Below, piece after piece: positions 43,993-51,913 of a stretch of 64,000 bases of DNA (position 1 is its first letter; every line of letters begins with the position of its first letter). Source of the DNA: JAGQPD01 sp020426865 (lineage in GTDB: Bacteria > Planctomycetota > Planctomycetia > Pirellulales > Pirellulaceae); contig JAWKTN010000004.1 in the NCBI GenBank assembly GCA_041399065.1, forward strand, positions 310,001 to 374,000, read 5' to 3'. Below the pieces are notes generated by a model that searched no databases, was not told the origin of the DNA, and saw only the letters and a program-made list of their open reading frames with translations. The position numbers and the translations under genes are program-made.

Positions 43993-45520
43993 CGACGGGC
44001 ATAGCGAATTTGCCGTGGTAGACAACAACGCCTGGTGCCTTGAATACCTGCCGAACGCTGCCAGTGTGGTCCAGGGCGGTGAGCAGCAGCGCATCCGGAT
44101 CTCCGTAGAACTCGCGTGAGTAGACAACGAGATACCGTCCGCCGTGGCCGGCAAGTTCCCGCATTGCTGCCAATACGCGGTCAAGCGACTCGCGGTTGCC
44201 GACGACGTCGTTGACCGCGTAGATTTCGCGTGATGCGCCACAGTAGTAATCCAGCGGCAGGCACATGAAACCGGAGACGACAAACACCGGAACATTGGGT
44301 TCGCAGTGCTGCAGGTAGTCGGCCACCGAGCGCATATCTTCCGTTCGATATTGATCTCGATGATGTCGATTGTAGATCGACAGGACCGCTAATCCCACAT
44401 ACAGGATGACGGCGACGATTCGCATTCGTCGCATTGCATGCGACACACGAGAGTCTCTTCCAGCAAAGGCATAGGCCAGGCAAATGGCCAATGGCAACGT
44501 GCACCACAACGCGTAGCGAGTGTTGTAGCCCACCTGTGCCAGGTTCCCAACGACACCCAACAGCGGAACCGGAGCAAACGCGAGAAACAACATCGACCGT
44601 CCGTGCCTTGACGTCATCAGAGGTTTCGCGGCGTTCCATGCCAGGCCAAGGGCCGCGACGGCCAGCACCACAAGGTATGGCAGGAATAGCCATAACGCTT
44701 CGGTCCCCCGCAGTTCGTGCATCTGACGTGCCGAGGGTCCTAGCGACGGCCCCACCAAAAACGAGAAATACGTAAACCCCCAAGGCAACAGACCGAACCC
44801 ACTTTGGCCAACGTAGTTGACCTGCGTTCCCAAGTCGAGTCGCATGAGGGGAATAAGCGGGAGACACAAAAGGGATGTCATGACCACAGCAGCGACAAGC
44901 CGCGTACGGAAATGTTCGTGTCGGCTGGCTTCAAACCCTAGTGCAAGACCACCTAGTGAAAATGGAAGCAACGGAAAGAAATAGTGAGTGTACGCGCCCA
45001 GCACACAGCTCGCCAGGAAGATACCCCAATCACCGATACGATTTTTTTGACACACTCGTAACCATGACCATATCGTGACAGCAGATAGGCAGGTCAAAAA
45101 AGCATAGGCGCGGCATTCCTGAGAATAATGGACGTGGATTGGCGCGATCGACGTGAAAAACGCTGTTGCCAAGCCGACCCGCCGGTCAACGCAAAGCCGC
45201 CCCGTATCGTACATCACGGGAATTGTCGCGACTCCCCACAAAACGGAAAACCATCTGCCTGAATCCTCTGTCCCCCAAAAGCCAACCCAATATCGCAGCA
45301 ATGCGTGGTACAAAGGAGGGAATCCGTCGTGCCAAGTTAGCACTTCGATCAGCGGCTTCTTGATCAATCGTAAATCGTAATACTCATCGGTCGACCAACT
45401 ATCTGCGTCGATTCCCCAGCTTCGCAGGACAATCCCTATTCCAACCACAGCGATCAACATCACACTGGCAGCGACAATCGATATCTCACTGCGTTCGGTT
45501 TCGGGGCGTGGAGAATGCAT
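43982..45520 (-). CDS. GT39-like membrane glycosyltransferase
   Basis: The 512-aa product has about ten to twelve membrane helices and the PMT/ArnT-type first loop motif DADSWSTDEYYDLRLIKKPL with the acidic pair, then GRWFSVLWGVATIPVMYDTGR and HVHYSQECRAYAFLTCLS. Such enzymes transfer sugars from polyprenyl-phosphate donors to proteins, lipids or glycans at the outer face of the membrane. The C-terminal ~120 residues are soluble. The 3' end overlaps the DUF389 gene. Acceptor unknown. Confidence 0.82.
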   Translation of the reverse strand: MHSPRPETERSEISIVAASVMLIAVVGIGIVLRSWGIDADSWSTDEYYDLRLIKKPLIEVLTWHDGFPPLYHALLRYWVGFWGTEDSGRWFSVLWGVATIPVMYDTGRLCVDRRVGLATAFFTSIAPIHVHYSQECRAYAFLTCLSAVTIWSWLRVCQKNRIGDWGIFLASCVLGAYTHYFFPLLPFSLGGLALGFEASRHEHFRTRLVAAVVMTSLLCLPLIPLMRLDLGTQVNYVGQSGFGLLPWGFTYFSFLVGPSLGPSARQMHELRGTEALWLFLPYLVVLAVAALGLAWNAAKPLMTSRHGRSMLFLAFAPVPLLGVVGNLAQVGYNTRYALWCTLPLAICLAYAFAGRDSRVSHAMRRMRIVAVILYVGLAVLSIYNRHHRDQYRTEDMRSVADYLQHCEPNVPVFVVSGFMCLPLDYYCGASREIYAVNDVVGNRESLDRVLAAMRELAGHGGRYLVVYSREFYGDPDALLLTALDHTGSVRQVFKAPGVVVYHGKFAMPVAID

Positions 45521-45707
45521 GGAATTTGAGAGTGTGTGCCATTAACCGCGAGATCGTCTAAGAGCTTGACCCTCGTATGACAGAGTCCCCGTTTGTCCCA
45601 CGAAGTTGTACAATGATCGATGTAAGGCGATCGAATGTCAATCCGAGCGAACGTCGGGACGTCGAGCGCGCGAGTCGAACTGAGAGCAATCGATGGAGGA
45701 AGGCGAA

Positions 45708-46199
45708 ATGAAGGGGGATCGTAATCCATCGTGGGGGGCGGATGAAAAAGGAAATCTTGATGGCGACGTTGTGGGAGTCGTCATCGTGGATCACGGCTCG
45801 CGACGCGGCGAGAGTAATGACATGTTGCTGGAGGTTGCGGCGAGCTTTCAACGTCATAGCGGTTATCAAATCGTAGAGCCAGCTCATATGGAATTGGCAT
45901 CCCCGTCCATACAGGAGGCGGTCGACCGCTGTGTGGCGCGAGGGGCTCGAGATATCATCTTGTTCCCGTATTTTCTGTCGCCCGGAAGGCACTGGCACGA
46001 TGACATTCCACGCCTTGCGCGTAACGCCACTGGATCGCATCCAGGGGTCAGGGTGATCGTAACGGCTCCCCTGGGACTGCATCCACTGATGTTGGAGATT
46101 ATCCAACAGCGAATTCAACAATGCGTCAGCCATGTCCACGGCAGTGGCCCGCCGTGTGAACTGTGCGACGGAAACGCGATCGGCTGTCGGGCAACCTAG
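45708..46199 (+). CDS. CbiX/SirB-type sirohydrochlorin chelatase-like protein
   Basis: The 163-aa product has VGVVIVDHGSRRGESNDML with the conserved HGS, YQIVEPAHMELASPSIQEAVDRC and FPYFLSPGRHWHDDIPRLA with a second conserved His region, the pattern of single-domain CbiX/SirB chelatases that insert Co or Fe into sirohydrochlorin. GGAGG lies eight bases before the ATG at 45708; an ATG at 45693 is possible. The C-terminus ends with a Cys/Gly-rich PPCELCDGNAIGC. No other cobalamin or siroheme gene is near, so the metal and pathway are open. It converges with the LamG gene. Confidence 0.85.
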   Translation: MKGDRNPSWGADEKGNLDGDVVGVVIVDHGSRRGESNDMLLEVAASFQRHSGYQIVEPAHMELASPSIQEAVDRCVARGARDIILFPYFLSPGRHWHDDIPRLARNATGSHPGVRVIVTAPLGLHPLMLEIIQQRIQQCVSHVHGSGPPCELCDGNAIGCRAT

Positions 46200-47395
46200 T
46201 TGCGGACACGCCGAACAACGGCGAGCATGCCGAGCAGCAGCATGGTTAGCGTGGCGGGCTCGGGAACGGAGGCTGTGGCGGCGATTGCGCCGCCTGCGGC
46301 ATTTTTCCAGATGCGGAAATCAGAAAAATCCACAAATCCATCGCTGTTGAGATCCCCATCGGCAAGCGACGTTACCGATTCACGAAAGTTGCCGGCGATG
46401 ATGAGGAAATCGGCATTGTTGACCGTGCCGTCCAGGTTGACATCGCCTTCGATGAAGGTCATGGATGTCGCACCGGTTCCAGCCGTTGCGTCGAAAATCA
46501 CCGACACGTTGTTCCCCGAGCCCGAGATTGTGGGTCCCGACAATCCAGTGGCATAGCTCCATACGCGATTGCCGTACGCAGCGGTCGTTCCGGGACCGCC
46601 GGCAAAAGCGGCGCGCGCCGCATTGAAGTCACTGGCATTGCCAGACATCACCGTATTGTCGTTGTACACGGCCAACAACGTCTGGATATCATTGGCATCA
46701 AACGCTTCATCCCAGATCGCTACGTCGTCGATCAAGCCAGTCGCGACACGTTCGGTAAAGACACAACACTCCGAGCCGAAAGTGATCGGCCCGTCCGCTG
46801 TATTGATCGGAGTACTGTTCGTACTGGGATTCGTCAGCTGATTCCCGTCCAAGAATATCTGGATATCGCTGTAGATCGCGTTGTCAGTCGGAACGACGAC
46901 GGCCACGTGGTGCCAGTTGCTGTCGGCCACAACACTCCCCCAATCGCTTCCGGTCCCCTGAATTTCGACCCGAATGTTGGGACTTCCACCGTGCGTCTTG
47001 GTCGAAAACCGTTGTCCTGTGTTATTCTGGCCCATTGACACAAACGCCTGATTGTCGTCCGCGTACTGGATCGCCCCAGTGCCGTCGACGCCGGGGCCAT
47101 TGACCCAGAACGAAATCGTTCGCGTGTCAACGCTCCAGCTGAAATCGCTGTTGGTGACCGCGGCGTCGGCGGCCACGGACCCAATCGCACCGTCGACGGA
47201 AAGAGCCCCACCACCGACACGCGACGTTGACGAGATCGACGCAGCCGCCCCCAACGTGGCCGTCGTGGCGCCAAGTTCGTCGGCCGCAATCGATCCATCA
47301 ACCGCATCAAACGTATAGTGGGTTACGAGCCCGGCAGAGAGTGGCGAAACAGCCAAACAAACCAGCAACCAGGAGTAGCCGACGCGACGCAACAT
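46196..47395 (-). CDS. LamG/dockerin PEP-CTERM secreted protein
   Basis: The 399-aa product has a signal peptide (RRVGYSWLLVCLAVSPLSA), a LamG-type concanavalin-like domain (about 25-240), a dockerin-like pair of calcium loops (EGDVNLDGTVNNADFLIIA and DGDLNSDGFVDFSDFRIWK) near 315-365, and the C-terminal sorting signal VPEPATLTMLLLGMLAVVRR. It is exported and probably processed by an exosortase. GAGG lies eight bases before the ATG at 47395. Its domain order and length match the first half of the fused protein at 51914-54952, so the two are paralogs. Confidence 0.88.
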   Translation of the reverse strand: MLRRVGYSWLLVCLAVSPLSAGLVTHYTFDAVDGSIAADELGATTATLGAAASISSTSRVGGGALSVDGAIGSVAADAAVTNSDFSWSVDTRTISFWVNGPGVDGTGAIQYADDNQAFVSMGQNNTGQRFSTKTHGGSPNIRVEIQGTGSDWGSVVADSNWHHVAVVVPTDNAIYSDIQIFLDGNQLTNPSTNSTPINTADGPITFGSECCVFTERVATGLIDDVAIWDEAFDANDIQTLLAVYNDNTVMSGNASDFNAARAAFAGGPGTTAAYGNRVWSYATGLSGPTISGSGNNVSVIFDATAGTGATSMTFIEGDVNLDGTVNNADFLIIAGNFRESVTSLADGDLNSDGFVDFSDFRIWKNAAGGAIAATASVPEPATLTMLLLGMLAVVRRVRN

Positions 47396-47539
47396 TGCCA
47401 ATTCCTCGCTATAGTCAGATTCAATTCGAGCTCAAGCTGCACAACCGTGGTTCGCGTCCGACCCAACGCACCGAGCAAAAATGGACCGCGAAAAACGTCG
47501 GGAATAATCGATCGACCGAGGTCGGAAATACGTGGGCGC

Positions 47540-47568
47540 AGTATAACCGGAACTAGCGCGAGAGTCCA
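47540..47568 (-). promoter_or_regulatory. Predicted promoter for the LamG/PEP-CTERM gene
   Basis: On the minus strand TGGACT (47568-47563) and TATACT (47545-47540) are 17 bases apart, about 145 bases before the start codon. This suggests transcription separate from the ThuA gene upstream. Confidence 0.5.
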
Positions 47569-47607
47569 GCAAAATCACGCTTATATCGCGCGATAGCCGG
47601 TGGGCAA

Positions 47608-48594
47608 TCAGCGAGATTTGGGCTCATCTTGGTTGGCCTCGAGTTCTGTCTCCGATGGCGTGGTGGACGAGACACCGTCGGCCGGCACTTCCGCGTGAGC
47701 CGTCCACAGAATGGCATTGAGAACGATCTTGCGAAAGTTGTCATCTGCCCAGTTGTTGTGGAAATGAGCGCCGGTGAAGCCAAATCCGCGGCCGCCATCT
47801 TCACGCTCGGTCGCCCATGCTACGTGCTGGGGAACTTTCTGCGCGACGGCCAATCGAACGGCCGGATTTCCACTATGTGTTCCATCGCGGCGATTCATCG
47901 TACTTTCGGGAGGAATGGACGAAAGGATCGGCGTCACTCCCTGCATGTCGTCGCGAAATCGCATATGAAAATACCACTCGTCGTTGATCGAAAAGGGAGC
48001 GACCCCGCGGGTAATCGGGTGTTCCGGCAGTGTTTGAAATTCGGCTTTCCAATGTGGATTCACCGACCAATTGATTTCGAAATAGCCACCAAGCCAATCA
48101 AGAAAACGCTGGCCCCCGTCACCTGGCGGGATTTCAACCGCGTAGTGCAGGCAAACCAATCCCACTCCTTTTTTCATCACCTCATCGAATTCCGTCAAAT
48201 GGGGATTCACCATGTGTCCGCCACCACCGTCGCAGTACATCACAACCGTGTCTGCGCCAGCGAAAGCCATGGCAGGATCCTTGGGCCAGCCATTTTGAAA
48301 GACGTCGATGACAAAGTCGGGATGTGCCGCCTGCAGATACTTGGCCAGCAGTAGACAACCGGCGTTGTGTTCGTGTTGGCCATACCCGTGACTTGGCCGA
48401 CCCGCCACGAAGACAACCCTTTTTTTCCCCGATTCCTCCGCGGCCTGGCTCCGGCCTCCAATAACAGGCAGCAGGATAGCGAACATCAGGGCAAGGACAA
48501 TCGTCGACAAGCCCTTGCACGCCGGTGGGAACGTTCGGGATTTCATTCCGGTATGAATCATTGCACTCATGTTTGGATTCTCGGCCTTGGTCAT
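47608..48594 (-). CDS. ThuA-domain secreted protein
   Basis: The 328-aa product (several in-frame starts; later ATGs at 48570, 48561 and 48546 are possible) has a signal peptide around LSTIVLALMFAILLPVIGG and a ThuA-like type 1 amidotransferase-fold domain: VVFVAGRPSHGYGQHEHNAG, ADTVVMYCDGGGGHMV, LVCLHYAVEIPPGDGG and RGFGFTGAHFHNNW. ThuA proteins are linked to trehalose and other sugar use; in planctomycetes they are numerous and of unknown substrate. It should be exported. No sugar operon surrounds it. Confidence 0.85.
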   Translation of the reverse strand: MTKAENPNMSAMIHTGMKSRTFPPACKGLSTIVLALMFAILLPVIGGRSQAAEESGKKRVVFVAGRPSHGYGQHEHNAGCLLLAKYLQAAHPDFVIDVFQNGWPKDPAMAFAGADTVVMYCDGGGGHMVNPHLTEFDEVMKKGVGLVCLHYAVEIPPGDGGQRFLDWLGGYFEINWSVNPHWKAEFQTLPEHPITRGVAPFSINDEWYFHMRFRDDMQGVTPILSSIPPESTMNRRDGTHSGNPAVRLAVAQKVPQHVAWATEREDGGRGFGFTGAHFHNNWADDNFRKIVLNAILWTAHAEVPADGVSSTTPSETELEANQDEPKSR

Positions 48595-48832
48595 TTAGGA
48601 TGTGTATTTAAGGTGAGCACGGATAGGTTGGCATGCCGTCGGCAACGATGCGGTGTCCAATATGATACCGTCTAGAGACTAACGAGTCGACCGTCTGGCG
48701 AAAGTGGTACGATGTGACCATCGCCACGATTGCCGAACGTAGTTTTTTGACGCAGGCGCCGAGGCCACCAAGTCCCGTCGGGATGATCAGAATTTTACCC
48801 GTACCGAATGGCGAATATTGCGGAATTGCACA

Positions 48833-50323
48833 ATGACAGAACCCGCACGAAAACTCCGATGCCCACATTGCGATGGTCTGGTAAAACTACCGCCAGGGGA
48901 GGTAGGACGTCGATTCAAGTGTCCACGTTGCGAGGCAATTCTCACTCTTGCCTCAACCGACTCACGCCGGGAAAAGAGGCGGAGCGAGGTGCAAGCGGGA
49001 GACGACGCTATCGGCATGAAATGTGGCGTCTGCGGCACGCGTTTCTATGGCTCATCACACCAGATCGGACAACGCGTAGAGTGTCCGGATTGCGGCACCC
49101 CGGCATTAGTTAAGGCGATGCCGGAAAAGAAGAAACGAAGCCCACCGGAACTGATCGAAGAAAACCCCTATCGCCTCTTGGCCGAAGGAGAAGCCCTCCC
49201 GAATTTCGAGACGGAGTTCCGTTTTGGATGCTCCGTATGCGGGACCTCTCTCTCAGCCCCCCGATCGCATGTCGGAAAACAGATTCGCTGTCCGGATTGC
49301 CATAGCAGTGTTACCGTGCCGCAACCCGTCGTGGCAAAGCCGAAACGTCAACCACAGCTCGATCCGGCATTCAACATCCCCGCCGCGCCGACAGCACCCA
49401 ATACCGTGCACGCCGATATTGCTCACCAACTGCTCGCCGACGCCGCTAAACACGTCGACGAACAGGCGGCCAAATTACCCAAGGGTCCGAAGCGACCGTT
49501 TCGAGAATCGATCATCGGATTTGGATTCTACGGTGCGACGCTGGCACTCTGGTTGGCTTTCACCTGCGGACTGTCGTTGGAACACGTCCTGATTTCCGTG
49601 ATCAACGATCTTACTGACTCGCTGTCGTTCGCCTCTATCATCGCAATTTTTGTATCAGCCATCGCATCGTTTGTGGCAATCGCCATGATCATCATTATTT
49701 CCAACTATCTGCTGGCCATCGTCATTCAGACGAGCGCCGGTTACGATCGGATGGAGAGTGGCCCTGAATCTTTCGGAATGGTGGAATGGATTTGGAACAG
49801 CTTTTTCGTCGTCAACGCCCTTGCATTCAGTTGTCTTCCTGGCGGACTCATCGCCGCTCCTGTCGGTGGCATTCTGCCAATCTTTATTTGGACGATACCA
49901 CTCGTTTCGGCGATGTTCTTGTTGCCGCTGGTGCTCTCATCGATGCTCCATGAAAACTCGCGCATCCAACCCTATTCTGCGGGCATTTTCGCCACGCTAA
50001 GAACTCACAGTTCGGCGTGGTTCGCCGCCTATTCTTGGTTGATCCCGTTGTGGCTATTCATCGTCGGCGGCCAGTGGATCACGTTGTTGGCCGCCCCCGT
50101 TCCCGTAAAGATCGCCGCTGTGGGAATTAGCACGTTTTGCCTGTTAATCTACGCACGCGTGGTAGGGCGATTGATTTGGGCAATTGGCCGGCCGTCGAGA
50201 CAACGCGATGTTCCTGTCGAGAACAGCGACCACACCGCGGAGCTACCTGTCCGTAACAGGCCTTCGGCGAAAATGGGCAAACAAGCCGCTGACGAAAAAC
50301 TACAGCCGTCACTTCGTCTGTAG
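48833..50323 (+). CDS. Triple zinc-ribbon membrane protein
   Basis: The 496-aa product starts at the ATG at 48833. Three zinc-ribbon-like knuckles occur in its N-terminal 160 residues: Cys10/13/30/33, Cys64/67/84/87 and Cys133/136/153/156, each CxxC...CxxC with a PxC at the second pair. A Pro/Ala/Lys-rich linker leads to about six membrane helices (near 225-450). The family is not named; proteins with zinc-ribbon heads and polytopic tails are common in planctomycetes and have no known function. It converges on the lipoprotein gene, overlapping it by 15 bases. Confidence 0.75.
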   Translation: MTEPARKLRCPHCDGLVKLPPGEVGRRFKCPRCEAILTLASTDSRREKRRSEVQAGDDAIGMKCGVCGTRFYGSSHQIGQRVECPDCGTPALVKAMPEKKKRSPPELIEENPYRLLAEGEALPNFETEFRFGCSVCGTSLSAPRSHVGKQIRCPDCHSSVTVPQPVVAKPKRQPQLDPAFNIPAAPTAPNTVHADIAHQLLADAAKHVDEQAAKLPKGPKRPFRESIIGFGFYGATLALWLAFTCGLSLEHVLISVINDLTDSLSFASIIAIFVSAIASFVAIAMIIIISNYLLAIVIQTSAGYDRMESGPESFGMVEWIWNSFFVVNALAFSCLPGGLIAAPVGGILPIFIWTIPLVSAMFLLPLVLSSMLHENSRIQPYSAGIFATLRTHSSAWFAAYSWLIPLWLFIVGGQWITLLAAPVPVKIAAVGISTFCLLIYARVVGRLIWAIGRPSRQRDVPVENSDHTAELPVRNRPSAKMGKQAADEKLQPSLRL

Positions 50324-50752
50324 GTCGAAATCGAACGATCCCGATTTCCCATCAATGTCGCGCGTCAGTGTCGTCGGTGAATGATACCGCGCCGGCACGA
50401 CCTGAACCGTTTCTTCGATTTCCTCGTCCGGATAATCGCGGTGTTTGATCATCCGACCTGTTTTTTTCGTGTATTCGATCGAGACCTCGTAGGCTCCCGG
50501 CGTGAGTGGCTTATCGCGCGGCAACTCGTAATGGCCGTCCTTGATTTCGGCTGCCGCACTGGGGCCCTCTTGCGTCGGGCGAAACGTGATCCACCCTCCC
50601 TCCAACGGCCGACCATCCAGCGTAATCTGGCCCGCAATCGTGCCACCTCCGCGTTGGCAACCGGCAACCAATACGAAAGTGATTATCAGCCAGTGGCCAA
50701 CAGAAATCTTGCCATACCATCGGAAAGACTCGCCAGGCGGTTTGATCATCAT
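50309..50752 (-). CDS. Small carboxypeptidase-regulatory-like lipoprotein
   Basis: The 147-aa product has an N-terminal hydrophobic segment ending in lipobox VLVAGC and then a beta-sandwich-like domain with TIAGQITLDGRPLEGGWITF and TPGAYEVSIEYTKK, the same plan as the lipoprotein at 126-560. It lies 68 bases downstream of the DUF1559 gene. The start is taken at the first of two adjacent ATGs (50752); the ribosome site is weak. It is probably co-expressed with the DUF1559 pseudopilin. Function unknown. Confidence 0.75.
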   Translation of the reverse strand: MMIKPPGESFRWYGKISVGHWLIITFVLVAGCQRGGGTIAGQITLDGRPLEGGWITFRPTQEGPSAAAEIKDGHYELPRDKPLTPGAYEVSIEYTKKTGRMIKHRDYPDEEIEETVQVVPARYHSPTTLTRDIDGKSGSFDFDLQTK

Positions 50753-50820
50753 GACCACAATTTCCAATCTGCGGATCCAAGGAAGAAAGTTGTCGATCAA
50801 GCGACGATGCTACGGAAGAG

Positions 50821-51882
50821 TCACGGAAGACTAATTGTCTCGCCGCCATTCATGGTACTAGCAGCCTGCCAGGCAACCAGATCGACCCCGTCGCTAACAA
50901 ATCGCACCGAACCATCGCAGAGCTGTGCCATTACGCCACCCGGATGGTGGCTCCTGGCAATCATATAGACATTGTTCGGATTGGACCAGTCATCGACACA
51001 AGGGAGACCCAACTCAGGCCGGTTCACGCAACGACCATGATCCGGCGCCGAACTGTTGGGCGTATCACGCGCCATGATCTGATAGCAGCCAGTATCGTCA
51101 TTCCAGATTCGCGCACGGCGATCACACGGTTCACTCGGTTCCGCCGGGGCCTGGAGCATCTCCAACATGCACAGCGTATGACTGGTTCCGTCCTTGATCT
51201 GCGAGAATTTTGCACCGTATTCCAGATGAAATGGTGCCACGGGACACTGAGCCGGAGCTGAGCGACAGGAGCGATCCTCCATCACGTAGGGCGCCTGCGC
51301 CACGAAATTGAAATAGCCCCAATTCAACCCGTAGTTCCCCTTTGCATCCTGTGACCTACCTGCGTCACATGCATATGCGATTTGAGGAGAATCGCTGGGA
51401 CAGTTCATGGACGGCAGAGGCTTGGAGATGGGCGAATTGGGTCGGATTGCCTGAGTAATCGTCGAGACATTGAAATCATACGCATCGTAGATCGCCGACT
51501 CTTCCAGGTACGGATAGATATGCACGAAAAATGCCGTCCGTTGGAGTCCGTGTTGGGACGCATACGCACCGTCGTAGGGCGTCGTGGCGGATTCGGGATT
51601 GCGCCCGATTGATCCCGGTGGAAAGGCATTGTTGGCAGTGGCGTAATTATGTAATGCCAGCCCCAATTGTCGAATATTGTTGGAACATTGGGTACGTCGA
51701 GCCGCTTCGCGGGCCGCGTTGACCGCCGGCAACAGCAGCGCTACTAACAGTCCGATGATCGCAATCACAACCAGCAATTCAACCAAGGTAAATGCCGGCA
51801 AGGATCGCAACGCCCCACATGTTTGCCTGCGTCGCCGCACGCCATCCCGGACCATCGCTGGCGACCCACCATCCGTCATCAT
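50821..51882 (-). CDS. DUF1559 pseudopilin-like protein
   Basis: The 353-aa product (ATG at 51882, AAGGAG four bases upstream; a second ATG at 51879 is equally likely) has a short N-terminal leader, then AFTLVELLVVIAIIGLLVA and REAARRTQCSNNIRQLGLALHNY. The DUF1559 core ends in AQLCDGSVRFVSDGVDLVAWQA. A longer frame extends upstream to 52065 but overlaps the PEP-CTERM gene and carries no family sequence. It lies 31 bases after that gene and before a lipoprotein, forming a three-gene export cluster. Compared with the 656-1615 copy it has about 30 more residues before the pilin helix. Confidence 0.92.
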   Translation of the reverse strand: MMTDGGSPAMVRDGVRRRRQTCGALRSLPAFTLVELLVVIAIIGLLVALLLPAVNAAREAARRTQCSNNIRQLGLALHNYATANNAFPPGSIGRNPESATTPYDGAYASQHGLQRTAFFVHIYPYLEESAIYDAYDFNVSTITQAIRPNSPISKPLPSMNCPSDSPQIAYACDAGRSQDAKGNYGLNWGYFNFVAQAPYVMEDRSCRSAPAQCPVAPFHLEYGAKFSQIKDGTSHTLCMLEMLQAPAEPSEPCDRRARIWNDDTGCYQIMARDTPNSSAPDHGRCVNRPELGLPCVDDWSNPNNVYMIARSHHPGGVMAQLCDGSVRFVSDGVDLVAWQAASTMNGGETISLP

Positions 51883-51913
51883 AAGACTCCTTCGTGGAAA
51901 AAAACGTGTCGTT

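Noticed and set aside
45558..46139. A 193-codon minus-strand frame
   Set aside because: It is antisense to the CbiX-like gene, which has the HGS motif and a proper ribosome site.
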